Shown: positions 44,805-52,904 of the stretch, one piece after another
Numbering within the stretch: the first letter of the stretch is position 1
How the letters are laid out: every line of letters starts with the position of its first letter
Source: JACZYA01 sp965247455
Lineage (GTDB): Bacteria > Acidobacteriota > Terriglobia > Acidiferrales > 2-02-FULL-67-57
Assembly: GCA_965247455.1 (NCBI GenBank)
Contig: CBDFHE010000016.1
Span: 248,001 to 312,000, forward strand
DNA length: 64,000 bases
Direction: 5' to 3'
The notes under the pieces: generated by a model
The model's database searches: none
What the model was told of the DNA's origin: nothing
Seen by the model: only the letters and a program-made list of their open reading frames with translations
Made by a program: the position numbers and the translations under genes

Positions 44805-45413
44805 TTACTGTCCGCTCTCGATTCCCAAGTTTTCCTTCACCCAAGCCACATCCTGCTGGAGAATGTCATAGTCTTTGCGCAGCGGATGGCCCTTCCAGCC
44901 ATCCGGCAGGAGAATCCGGCGCAAGTCGGGGTGGCCGTCAAAAACAATCCCGAACATATCGAAGCATTCGCGCTCTAGCCAATTGGCGGTGCCCCACAAG
45001 CCCACAACCGAAGGACAGCGGGCGTCTTCGCCCAGAGGCACTTTCAAGCGCAGGCGCTGGTTGTGGGGAAAGGAGTAGAGATTCAGGATGAGGTCGAATC
45101 GCTTTTCCCGCCCGTACCAATCCACCGCCGTCAAGTCAGTGAAGAAATCGAATTTTTCTTCGGTTCTCAAATAGTCGCAGACATCGAGGAAGCGGCCGGG
45201 CTGGACAACCACGATGGCCTGCTTGCGGTCCAGGGTTGCTTCCCCGATGGCATCGCTGAAACGAGCGCGCAGGCGGCGGATCAATTCGTTGTCCAGCGGT
45301 TCTGGTTTGGGTGGCGCCGGGCGAGCGGGCGGCTTGGGCGGCGCGGCTTTCTGCTCGCCGGCGGGCGTCGGGGCCGGTTCCTGCTCTGGTTTCTTTTGTT
45401 GCTCGTCAGCCAT
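44805..45413 (-). CDS. nuoC: NADH-quinone oxidoreductase subunit C with Pro/Lys-rich N-terminal tail (cluster 2)
   Basis: 202 residues. The first about 40 residues are low-complexity (PEQEPAPTPAGEQKAAPPKPPARP); the NuoC domain follows with FFTDLTAVDWYGREKRFDLI and ANWLERECFDMFGIVFDGHPDLRRILLPDGWKGHPLRKDY. Two bases before the nuoD2 start. No nuoB lies between it and nuoA2. Confidence 0.94.
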   Translation of the reverse strand: MADEQQKKPEQEPAPTPAGEQKAAPPKPPARPAPPKPEPLDNELIRRLRARFSDAIGEATLDRKQAIVVVQPGRFLDVCDYLRTEEKFDFFTDLTAVDWYGREKRFDLILNLYSFPHNQRLRLKVPLGEDARCPSVVGLWGTANWLERECFDMFGIVFDGHPDLRRILLPDGWKGHPLRKDYDILQQDVAWVKENLGIESGQ

Positions 45414-45461
45414 GCCGTTTCTGCGATGGGTGAAGGTAGCTTGAGTTCAGTTGACCGACCG

Positions 45462-45821
45462 CTAGACCCACTCCAAGGCGCCTTTTTTGTATAGCCAGAT
45501 GTAGCCAACAATGAGGATGCCCAAGAAAACCAGCATCTCCACCAAACCGAACAAACCCAGCGTCTTATACTGCACCGCCCACGGGAACAGGAAAATGGTT
45601 TCGACGTCAAAGATGACGAAGAGAATCGCGATGATGTAGAAGCGCACGCCGAAGCGGCCGCGGGCATCGCCCTCGGGCGGAACGCCGCATTCGTAAGGTT
45701 TGCGCCGGAAGCCGACATCGCGGGAGTCGGGGCGAAGCAAGGAGGCAATCCACAATGTGACCACGGGAAACAGAAAGGCAATCACACCAAAGATCAGGAT
45801 GGGGACATAGTTTTCCGGCAT
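45462..45821 (-). CDS. nuoA: NADH-quinone oxidoreductase subunit A (cluster 2)
   Basis: 119 residues, three helices. FRRKPYECGVPPEGDARGRFGVRFYIIAILFVIFDVETIFLFPWAV is the NuoA signature. Its start is 34 bases after the moaB stop on the same strand, with no evident terminator, so read-through from the molybdenum-cofactor genes is likely. Confidence 0.95.
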   Translation of the reverse strand: MPENYVPILIFGVIAFLFPVVTLWIASLLRPDSRDVGFRRKPYECGVPPEGDARGRFGVRFYIIAILFVIFDVETIFLFPWAVQYKTLGLFGLVEMLVFLGILIVGYIWLYKKGALEWV

Positions 45822-45855
45822 GAGACCTCCGACTCCCTAGAAACTCAAGAAGCTA

Positions 45856-46515
45856 TCAAACCAGCCGCTGGTTGCCAACCCCTTCTGTGTTGCCTTCGGA
45901 CTTCTCCTCCGGCTCGGACGTATCTTCGGTGGCCGGCGAAGCATCTGCCGGCGCGGAAGAGGTCGGAGAGAATTCCGCCCGGGCGGACTCCGGCGCTGCT
46001 TCTTCCGTAGCGGCACCTTCCGCCGGCTCGTGGCCCACTTCGCCCTGAACCACGTCCACGGCATGCGAGAGGATCGGCAAAATGGCTTTGAGGGAATCTT
46101 CCGCGCCTTCCGGGCTGCCCGGCAGGTTTATGAGCACAGTCTTGGCCTTCATCCCAGCGACGGCCCGGGAGAGCGCAGCGCGTGGAGTTTTCTTCAGCCC
46201 TTCGCGCCTCATCAACTCCGCCAAGCCCGGCAACGAACGCTCCATCACAGCAGTAGTGGCCTCCGGGGTGCGGTCGCGCGGTCCCACCCCGGTACCGCCG
46301 GTGGTGAAGATGGCGTCGATTTCCCCGTTTCCCGCCAGCGCCTCCAAGCGTTCGCGAATCAAAGTGAAGTCATCGGGCAAAACTTCGGAGGAGCCGATTG
46401 TCCAGCTGTCGGCTTCCAAAAGGCGCGCGACGGCGGGGCCGGAAACATTCTGCCGGGTGCCCTGAGCGACAGAATCGCTGACGGTGACAATGGCGGCGCG
46501 ATAGGGGGCCGGCAT
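45856..46515 (-). CDS. moaB: MoaB/MogA-type molybdopterin adenylyltransferase with acidic tail
   Basis: 219 residues. The MoCF domain spans about 1-155: AAIVTVSDSVAQGTRQNVSGPAVARLL, DAIFTTGGTGVGPRDRTPEAT, KTVLINLPGSPEGAEDSLKAILPILSHAVDVVQG. Adenylylates molybdopterin before metal insertion. The last 60 residues are a Glu/Ser/Ala/Pro-rich disordered tail not found in typical MoaB. The start overlaps the response-regulator stop by one base (TGATG). Confidence 0.88.
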   Translation of the reverse strand: MPAPYRAAIVTVSDSVAQGTRQNVSGPAVARLLEADSWTIGSSEVLPDDFTLIRERLEALAGNGEIDAIFTTGGTGVGPRDRTPEATTAVMERSLPGLAELMRREGLKKTPRAALSRAVAGMKAKTVLINLPGSPEGAEDSLKAILPILSHAVDVVQGEVGHEPAEGAATEEAAPESARAEFSPTSSAPADASPATEDTSEPEEKSEGNTEGVGNQRLV

Positions 46516-47258
46516 CAGCTTTCCACCTTGTCGCGGTTGGCTTCATCGAGCAGACGCATGGCTTCCATCAGCAACCCCTGGGTGGATTTGGTGGTGCGTC
46601 GCTGGCGCGACTTTCCGCTGAAATCAATTTCAAACCGTCCCTCAGCCCAAGTAGCAGTCTTATAGACGGCCTCATCGCCTACCGCTGCTCCACAGACGGC
46701 ATCGTACACCTGTCCCTTGTCAAAAAAAACCTCGCACTGTTCGCGGCTGCGCCGCAAGAGCAAGCGGCAGGACTTCTGTCCCATTTCCAACGACTGGAAA
46801 AGATCGATCACGCTCATTTCCTCCAACAGCCCCTCGATCACGCCGGGGCGCCGGGCCTGCGTCTGGAGTTTCTCCAGCAGGAGCCGGTCGCAGACTTTCT
46901 TGGCGCGCGCGGCGACCTCGCGCACAAAAAAAGGCTTGGCAATATAATCTTCTACACCGTCAGTAAAAGGCCGCAGCTTTTCTTCGATGTCGCTCTTGCC
47001 GGCCAGAAAAATGAAGGGGATTTTCTTGGTCTGCTCGCGGGCGCGCAGCTTTTCATACAACTGACGGCCATTCAGACCCGGCATCGCATAGTCCGACACA
47101 ATCAAGTCCGGAGGTTCCTCCACAGCTTTGAGCAAGGCTTCGGCGCCGTCCGTCGCTGTCAAGATTTCGCCACAGGGCTCCATGGCCCGGCGCAACAGGT
47201 CCAACACCGCCGCGTTGTCCTCCACCAGCAGGATTTTAACCGCCGCCTTTGTGGCCAT
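46515..47258 (-). CDS. Response regulator with C-terminal DUF4388 (PATAN-like) domain
   Basis: 247 residues. Receiver domain 1-120 with acidic pair ED (13-14), phospho-acceptor D56 (DLIVSDYAMPG) and K108 (YIAKPF). The switch Thr/Ser position reads Ala (FLAGK instead of FLTAK/FLSGK), which may alter signalling. Residues about 135-240 (IEGLLEEMSVIDLFQSLEMGQKSCRLLLRR, VFFDKGQVYDAVCG, GRFEIDF) form a DUF4388 domain; no DNA-binding domain. Sandwiched between moaC and moaB; no histidine kinase nearby. Confidence 0.87.
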   Translation of the reverse strand: MATKAAVKILLVEDNAAVLDLLRRAMEPCGEILTATDGAEALLKAVEEPPDLIVSDYAMPGLNGRQLYEKLRAREQTKKIPFIFLAGKSDIEEKLRPFTDGVEDYIAKPFFVREVAARAKKVCDRLLLEKLQTQARRPGVIEGLLEEMSVIDLFQSLEMGQKSCRLLLRRSREQCEVFFDKGQVYDAVCGAAVGDEAVYKTATWAEGRFEIDFSGKSRQRRTTKSTQGLLMEAMRLLDEANRDKVES

Positions 47259-47260
47259 GG

Positions 47261-47767
47261 CTACCGTTCCCCGCTCGCCACCTCAGGCCCAGGACGGCGG
47301 TAGATTCCACTCTTCCCCCCGGTTTTTTCCAGCAGATAAATATCCCGGAGTTCGATGCTACGGTCGAGGGCCTTGCACATATCGTACACGGTGAGTGCCC
47401 CCACCACGACCGCAGTGAGCGCCTCCATCTCAACACCGGTCGAGCCGGTTGCGCGGACGCTTGAGGTAAAGCGCACGCCATTGTGGCACAATTCCGCCGC
47501 TACATCAACATGAGTGAGCAGAAGCGGATGACAGAGAGGAATCAATTCATCGGTGCGTTTGGCGGCAGCAATGCCCGCCAGCCGGGCCACGGTGAGCGGG
47601 TCGCCTTTGGGCGCGCGGAGCGTCCGAATGCTGCGAACCACGGCCGGTTTCATTCTGACAAAGGCGTGCGCGCGCGCTTCGCGTACGGTGGCCGGCTTGT
47701 CGGTGACGTCCACCATCTGCGGGCGCCCGCGCCGGTCGTAGTGGCTGAGCTTCTTGTGTTTTTTCAC
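47261..47767 (-). CDS. moaC: Cyclic pyranopterin monophosphate synthase
   Basis: 168 residues. HYDRRGRPQMVDVTDKPATVREARA, GIAAAKRTDELIPLCHPLLLTHVDV, ATGSTGVEMEALTAVVVGALTVYDMCKALD and the catalytic lysine region LLEKTGGKSG are the MoaC signature. First steps of molybdopterin synthesis. Overlaps moeA by ATGA; moaA, moaD and moaE are not in the window. Confidence 0.95.
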   Translation of the reverse strand: MKKHKKLSHYDRRGRPQMVDVTDKPATVREARAHAFVRMKPAVVRSIRTLRAPKGDPLTVARLAGIAAAKRTDELIPLCHPLLLTHVDVAAELCHNGVRFTSSVRATGSTGVEMEALTAVVVGALTVYDMCKALDRSIELRDIYLLEKTGGKSGIYRRPGPEVASGER

Positions 47768-48984
47768 CGCACCACCGCGTCCCGCCGCGGCAAGATAGCC
47801 ACCCAGGAACCCGCGGCCAGTTCGCTCACGTCCTCCGGCACCACCAGGAAACAGTTGCTGCCGGCAAGCGCCGCCACGTCACCCGAGCCTTGCCACCGCA
47901 GGGGGCGGACGCAAGTGTCACTGCCCTGCCCTTCCAGGCGCGCCGAGAGAAAAAGAGTGAGCTGCGTTTTCTGTTTGACCGCTTCGGCCAAGCGCGCCTG
48001 GAAGAATTGCAAGGCCGGCGCCGGTGCGCCGCCGAGCAAAGCAATCGCCGGCGTCACAAAAAGCTCAAACGTCACCATAGTAGAGACGGGATTGCCTGGC
48101 AAGCCGAAGACAAACTTGTTCTGGCAGGTGGCGAAGACCGCCGGACGGCCGGGGCGAATGGCCACGGCGTCAAAGTGGAACTCGGCGCCCAGCTCGCGCA
48201 GCACCACTTCCACCAGGTCGTACTTGCCCATGGAAACTCCGCCAGTGAGCACCAGCAGGTCTTCTTCCAGGCCGCGGCGAATTAACTCTTCCAACTGATT
48301 CAACTCATCGGGCGCGTTGCCGAGCAGGACCGGCTCCCCGCCGCTCAAAGTTACCTGGGCCGCCATCGAGTAGGTGTTGCTGTTGCGAATCTGGTTGGGG
48401 CCGGGCTGGCTCTCTACCGGCACCACTTCATCCCCGGTGGAAAGCACCGCCACCCGCGGGCGGCGATGGACGCGCACCCTGGCCTTTCCCACCTGGCCCA
48501 GCAAGGAAGTCTCCGCGTAGCCGATGCGGGCTCCCGCGCTGAGAAGCAACGCGCCGGCGGTGGCCTCGCTGCCACGGGGAACAACGTTGGCACCAGATTG
48601 GAGGCTGCGCTTGACCACGACCTGACCCTGCCGGGGTTCGGTGTGTTCAATCATGACCACCGCATCCGCACCGTCAGGCACCGGCGCTCCGGTCATAATG
48701 GCGACGCACTCTCCCTCGCCGACCGTTCCATCGAAACGATCGCCGGCCTTGATCTCCCCCAGGAGCTTCAAGGCGGCGGGCAGGCGGGCGAGGTCGGCGG
48801 CGCGCAGGGCAAAACCATCGCGGGTGGAGCGGTGGAAAGGCGGGTAGTCGCGATCGGCGGAGACGTCCTGCGCCAGCACGCGGCCCAGACTGGCTTGCAA
48901 CAGCACGGTTTCGACGGAGGGTTCGCGCGGGGAGGCACCGACGATGCGGATGACTGTCTGGCGGGCCTGGAGGTAATTCAGCAT
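47764..48984 (-). CDS. moeA: Molybdopterin molybdenumtransferase
   Basis: 406 residues. DVSADRDYPPFHRSTRDGFALRAADL, CVAIMTGAPVPDGADAVVMIEHTE, VAVLSTGDEVVP, LTGGVSMGKYDLVEVVL and FGLPGNPVSTMVTFELFVTPAI are MoeA motifs. Inserts molybdate into molybdopterin-AMP. First of the moeA-moaC-RR-moaB group and, by spacing, head of the run reaching complex I cluster 2. Confidence 0.95.
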   Translation of the reverse strand: MLNYLQARQTVIRIVGASPREPSVETVLLQASLGRVLAQDVSADRDYPPFHRSTRDGFALRAADLARLPAALKLLGEIKAGDRFDGTVGEGECVAIMTGAPVPDGADAVVMIEHTEPRQGQVVVKRSLQSGANVVPRGSEATAGALLLSAGARIGYAETSLLGQVGKARVRVHRRPRVAVLSTGDEVVPVESQPGPNQIRNSNTYSMAAQVTLSGGEPVLLGNAPDELNQLEELIRRGLEEDLLVLTGGVSMGKYDLVEVVLRELGAEFHFDAVAIRPGRPAVFATCQNKFVFGLPGNPVSTMVTFELFVTPAIALLGGAPAPALQFFQARLAEAVKQKTQLTLFLSARLEGQGSDTCVRPLRWQGSGDVAALAGSNCFLVVPEDVSELAAGSWVAILPRRDAVVR

Positions 48985-49001
48985 CGGCCACTCGGACCGG
49001 T

Positions 49002-50309
49002 CTAGCCTTTCAACAAACCTGCCAACCGGGAATTCGGCGGCAGCAGAGTCTCTTCGCGCTGCGGCCCGGTGGAAATCATGCCGATCTCCACTTCCACTTG
49101 GTCGGCGACAAAGCCCAGGTAGTCGCGGGCGCGCTGGGGCAGTTGGCCATAGTCGGTGAGGCCGCGGGTGGCGCTCTGCCAGCCGGGGCGAGTGTCATAC
49201 ATGGGCTCGATTTGTTCCAGCACCTCGGCCTCAGCAGGCATTTCCTGCACGGGGGTTCCCTTGTAGCGGTAGCCGACGCAGACGGGAATCTCCGCCAAAT
49301 GGTCGAGCACGTCCAGCTTGGTCATGATGAAAGACGCGACCCCATTGACGAGCGCGCTGTAGCGGAGCGTCACCAAGTCCAGCCAGCCGCAGCGGCGCGG
49401 CCGGCCGGTGACGGCGCCGTATTCGTTGCCGCGCTCGCGCAGAGCCTCGGCCTGGGGGCCAGTGATCTCAGTGGCAAAGGGCCCGCTGCCTACGCGAGTG
49501 GCGTAGGCTTTGGTGACGCCGAGTACAGCGGTGACAGTGGTCGGCGGGAGGCCCAGGCCGGCGCACGCACCGCCGGCAGTGGAATTTGAGGAGGTGACAA
49601 AAGGATAGGTGCCGTGGTCCACGTCCAGCATAGTTCCCTGCGCACCTTCGCACAGGATGCGCTTGCCGGCGCTGCGCGCTCCGGCCAGCAGCCGGGCCAC
49701 GTCGGCAATGTAGGGACGCAGGCGCTCGGCGTAGCCCTGATAGAGATCGAGCACGCGGGCCGAATCGAGATCGGGTTTGCCGTAGAGCGCACGCGCCAAA
49801 GCACTCTTGTGTTTGAGAACATGGCGCAGCTTTTCCTGGAAGCGTTGCGGGTCGAGCAGGTCGCAGGCGCGCAGCCCGCGGCGGCCCATCTTGTCCTCGT
49901 AGGTGGGGCCGATGCCGCGCGCGGTGGTTCCGATTTTCTGCGGTCCCAGTGCCGCTTCAGCGGCCCGCTCCAACTCACGGTGGTAGGGAAAGATCAAATG
50001 GCAGCGGTTGCTGATGAAAAAGCGGCTCTGGGGGTTGATGCCGGCAGCTTCCAGCGTCTTCAGCTCCTCGAGCAAGGCGGCGGGGTCCAAAACTACACCG
50101 GACCCGATGACCGCCCACTTGCCGGGGCGGAGAACGCCGCTGGGCACCAGTTGCAGGATGAACTTCCGGCCATTGACGATGACGGTGTGGCCGGCGTTGT
50201 GACCGCCCTGGTAGCGGGCGATGATGTCGAAGTGGGCCGCCAGGTAGTCAACAACCTTTCCCTTGCCTTCGTCGCCCCACTGGGCGCCGACCACGACCAC
50301 CGTGCCCAT
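49002..50309 (-). CDS. purA: Adenylosuccinate synthetase
   Basis: 435 residues; converts IMP and aspartate to adenylosuccinate with GTP. VVVGAQWGDEGKGKVVDYLA (P-loop, catalytic Asp), YQGGHNAGHTVIVNG (catalytic His), GTTARGIGPTYEDKMGRRGLRACDL, EGAQGTMLDVDHGTYPFVTSSN and the C-terminal GTP region TKLDVLDHLAEIPVCVGY. Ends 17 bases before moeA starts, same strand. Confidence 0.96.
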   Translation of the reverse strand: MGTVVVVGAQWGDEGKGKVVDYLAAHFDIIARYQGGHNAGHTVIVNGRKFILQLVPSGVLRPGKWAVIGSGVVLDPAALLEELKTLEAAGINPQSRFFISNRCHLIFPYHRELERAAEAALGPQKIGTTARGIGPTYEDKMGRRGLRACDLLDPQRFQEKLRHVLKHKSALARALYGKPDLDSARVLDLYQGYAERLRPYIADVARLLAGARSAGKRILCEGAQGTMLDVDHGTYPFVTSSNSTAGGACAGLGLPPTTVTAVLGVTKAYATRVGSGPFATEITGPQAEALRERGNEYGAVTGRPRRCGWLDLVTLRYSALVNGVASFIMTKLDVLDHLAEIPVCVGYRYKGTPVQEMPAEAEVLEQIEPMYDTRPGWQSATRGLTDYGQLPQRARDYLGFVADQVEVEIGMISTGPQREETLLPPNSRLAGLLKG

Positions 50310-50589
50310 TCACCCTCCTCCAGTGCGCACGAACCAGCCGCGCTGCGCCCTCTGCACGAGGCTCAAGGCGGGAGTTGCTGCCGGGAAAGCAGAGCTAGAA
50401 CGGCAGAGGTGCAAGCGCGCGCCCGGTGCTTATCATAGGCGGCACGGCGACCCGGCGCAAGCCGAGCTCAACAGAAATCCGGCGGGCAGGCATACACCTC
50501 CCGGGAGTTTCAGTTACTGGGAAAGCAACCCACCGCGCTGACGGGCCGGGTGGAGCCCTCTCTGGCCCGCCGCAGAGCCGGCAGGCGGC

Positions 50590-50919
50590 CTAGGAAAGAT
50601 GCTTCTCCAAGACCTTCTCGATGCTGTCGCGCGGGCTGTTGCCCACGATCTGGTCCTTCACCTGGCCGTCTTTGAAGACCAGCAGGGTGGGGATGCCGCG
50701 GATGCCGTAGCGCTCGGAGACGGCGGGATTTTCGTCCACGTTGAGCTTGGCTACCTTCAGCTTGCCGTTGAAGTCGGCGGCAATCGCTTCCACCGTCGGC
50801 GCCAGCATCCGGCAGGGGCCACACCACTCCGCCCAGAAATCCACCAGCACCGGCGTGTTCGACTTAAGGACTTCTGCCTCGAAGTTGCTGTCGGTGGCAG
50901 TCAGAATGTTTTCAGCCAT
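50590..50919 (-). CDS. trxA: Thioredoxin
   Basis: 109 residues from ATG 50919 with GGAGG ten bases upstream. Active site WCGPC (residues 32-36), buried Asp in VDFWAEW, cis-Pro in RGIPTLLVF. Thiol-disulfide reductase of the cytoplasm. Stands alone, about 280 bases before purA. Confidence 0.95.
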   Translation of the reverse strand: MAENILTATDSNFEAEVLKSNTPVLVDFWAEWCGPCRMLAPTVEAIAADFNGKLKVAKLNVDENPAVSERYGIRGIPTLLVFKDGQVKDQIVGNSPRDSIEKVLEKHLS

Positions 50920-51333
50920 GCTCGAATTTTCCTCCCAGCGAAATTCGCTGTCACAGTATAGATGAACCAAAGCCAAAAAAAGACTCACCTGCGGTCAAGC
51001 AGCCCCCCCTTAGCTATTCTAATGGCTTCCGGCGGCTTTGGCTAGCCGATTATCAAGCCGGTAGTGGGTCATTTTGGAAATGTGAATCTCACGCCGAGCC
51101 CCGTGGCACCTGCCACGGGGTGCTTTTGCCGCCCATCCACCCGGCGGCGGGTGCCGCCGGGCTCAGCGGTAAAGGTAACGTCGTCAAACTGACCCACTAC
51201 CATCAAGCCCGCTGCCATGACCGGTAGTGGAGCATGGCAAAAGCCGACGAAAAAGCCTTCGGCTTCTTCGCCGCTACCTGGGGCGAGGAGAGTGCAGGGT
51301 GTAGCCGAGGGCAATGCTACAATCTGTGCCAAC
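50920..51333. other. Divergent intergenic region trxA-rsmA with MITE-like element
   Basis: 414 bases without a gene. Most of the middle is MITE-like element 2 (51061-51200). CCGGTAGTGG occurs both at its left edge (51059-51068) and again at 51221-51230. Just before the rsmA start there is a TACAAT box (51317-51322), 12 bases from the ATG, so the rsmA message may have almost no leader. Confidence 0.5.
51061..51200. repeat. MITE-like nested-hairpin element 2
   Basis: 140 bp. Terminal inverted repeat GTAGTGGGTCA / TGACCCACTAC is perfect over 11 bp and extends imperfectly. Inside, CGCCGAGCCC (51092-51101) pairs with GGGCTCAGCG (51159-51168) at 9 of 10, enclosing two perfect 9-bp hairpins: CCCCGTGGC/GCCACGGGG (51099-51107, 51112-51120) and CCCGGCGGC/GCCGCCGGG (51140-51148, 51153-51161). 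Flanked by ATCAAGCC direct repeats (51052-51059, 51202-51209). Same plan as 9290-9414 with different hairpin sequences. Confidence 0.75.
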
Positions 51334-52158
51334 ATGCAGCGGGAAAGTCGCCGTCGGCGCCCCAAGCTGGGGCAGCACTTCCTGGCGGACGCGGGCGTCC
51401 GCGCCCGCCTGCTTCAGCGGCTGGAAATTCGCGCGCAGGATTGCTGGCTTGAAATCGGTTCCGGCCACGGCGAAATGACGCTGGCGCTGGCGCAGCAGTC
51501 AGCGCAGGTGGTAGCGGTGGAGAAGGACGCCGCGCTGGCTCGCGCGCTGCGAGAGAAGCTGAGGGGACAGTCTGGGTGCACAGTGGTCGAAGCCGATATC
51601 CTGGAAGTCTCCGCCGCGACCCTGGCGCAACAATTCGGAGTGAACCGCTGGCGGGTCTATGGCAACCTGCCCTACTACATCACGTCGCCGATTCTTCAGC
51701 GATTGTTTGCGGCACTCGACGTAATTGCCGACATCCACGTAGTGGTGCAGCGGGAAGTGGCCCTGCGGCTGACAGCGGAACCCGGCCGGCGGGACTACGG
51801 CTATCTCTCGGTGCTGACGCAGTTCTATACCACGCCTGCTTTGCTCGAACCCATCCCGCGCGGCGCTTTCCAGCCACCGCCCAAAGTGGAATCGGCACTG
51901 GTGCGGCTGGCGCCGCCGGGTGCCCGCGAACGCTTGGCGGTCGCCGAGCCGGAAGCGTTCTTGGTTTTCTTGCAGACCTGCTTTCGCCACAAGCGCAAAA
52001 CGTTGCTGAACAACCTGCGAGATGCTTGCCCGCCTGACCGGGTGCAGGCTGCGATGGCAGAGACAGGGCTGACTGTGCGCAGCCGGGCAGAAGAATTGAC
52101 CCTGGACAAGTTTGCGGCGCTGTTCCGCCTGCTGCCAGCAAACTGGGTGGTTGGGTAA
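51334..52158 (+). CDS. rsmA: 16S rRNA dimethyladenosine transferase
   Basis: 274 residues from ATG 51334. RRPKLGQHFLAD, SAM motif LEIGSGHGEMTLALA, VEKDAALA, catalytic NLPYYITSPIL and FQPPPKVESALVRL are the KsgA/RsmA signature. Dimethylates two adenosines in helix 45 of 16S rRNA during 30S maturation. Head of rsmA-rimI-uppP-ftsK on the plus strand. Confidence 0.94.
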   Translation: MQRESRRRRPKLGQHFLADAGVRARLLQRLEIRAQDCWLEIGSGHGEMTLALAQQSAQVVAVEKDAALARALREKLRGQSGCTVVEADILEVSAATLAQQFGVNRWRVYGNLPYYITSPILQRLFAALDVIADIHVVVQREVALRLTAEPGRRDYGYLSVLTQFYTTPALLEPIPRGAFQPPPKVESALVRLAPPGARERLAVAEPEAFLVFLQTCFRHKRKTLLNNLRDACPPDRVQAAMAETGLTVRSRAEELTLDKFAALFRLLPANWVVG

Positions 52159-52415
52159 AAGCGTGCTGCTTTGATTGATACCGGAATACATTTTGCCTGC
52201 CAAGAAAATCAAGAGCCTGTCACGACTCGTCCTGAAGGCTCGCCCCGACGAACAAGCGGGTGCGGAGCACCCCTTCCGGACCGGTGGTGAGGTGGACAGA
52301 AGCGGCGGGGCAGGTTGACGAATGGATGAGTCATTGCAGCAGCACTGTTTCAAACTACTACTCAAAGTGCGGTTCGTTGTTCGCTCCCGAGGCGTGTGAT
52401 AGCATCCGCCGCGCA

Positions 52416-52901
52416 GTGATTGCCGTGCCGCAACCCAAACAAGACGCCCTGCGCCCGACCACCGTCCGACCCTACGAAGCCAAAGACTTCGAGGCCATCT
52501 ACCGGCTGGACCAGCAGTGCTACCCGCCCGGTATTGCGTACTCGCGCTTCGGCCTGCGGATGTTCCTGGCGGAGCCGGGGGCACGTGCCTGGGTGCTGGA
52601 GGAAGGCGGCGCACTGGCGGGGTTTGTGTTGGTGCGGCAGGTACGAAGCACGCGCGGTCATGTGATTACGCTTGACGTGCGCGCGGACCGGCGGCGACGC
52701 GGAATCGGGCGCGCGCTACTCGTAAGCGCCGAGGCCTGGCTGGCCGCGCAGGGCGTCCGACGAGTACGTCTGGAAACGGCGGTGGACAACCACGCGGTGC
52801 TGGCGTTCTGGCAGCGGGCGGGTTACGAAGTGAAAGGAATCCTGCCGCGCTATTACCTCGACCGGGACGACGCCTACCGGATGGAAAAGGAGCTGGGCTA
52901 G
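52416..52901 (+). CDS. RimI-type GNAT N-acetyltransferase
   Basis: GNAT fold of about 161 residues: TVRPYEAKDFEAIYRLDQQCYPP, AGFVLVRQVR, ITLDVRADRRRRGIGRALLVSAEAWL (acetyl-CoA loop) and LETAVDNHAVLAFWQRAGYEV. Resembles RimI, which acetylates ribosomal protein S18. The start is uncertain: GTG 52416 gives the family length and lies just after a -10-like GATAGCAT; ATGs at 52326 or 52260 would add an unconserved N-terminus. Confidence 0.8.
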   Translation: MIAVPQPKQDALRPTTVRPYEAKDFEAIYRLDQQCYPPGIAYSRFGLRMFLAEPGARAWVLEEGGALAGFVLVRQVRSTRGHVITLDVRADRRRRGIGRALLVSAEAWLAAQGVRRVRLETAVDNHAVLAFWQRAGYEVKGILPRYYLDRDDAYRMEKELG

Positions 52902-52904
52902 AGC

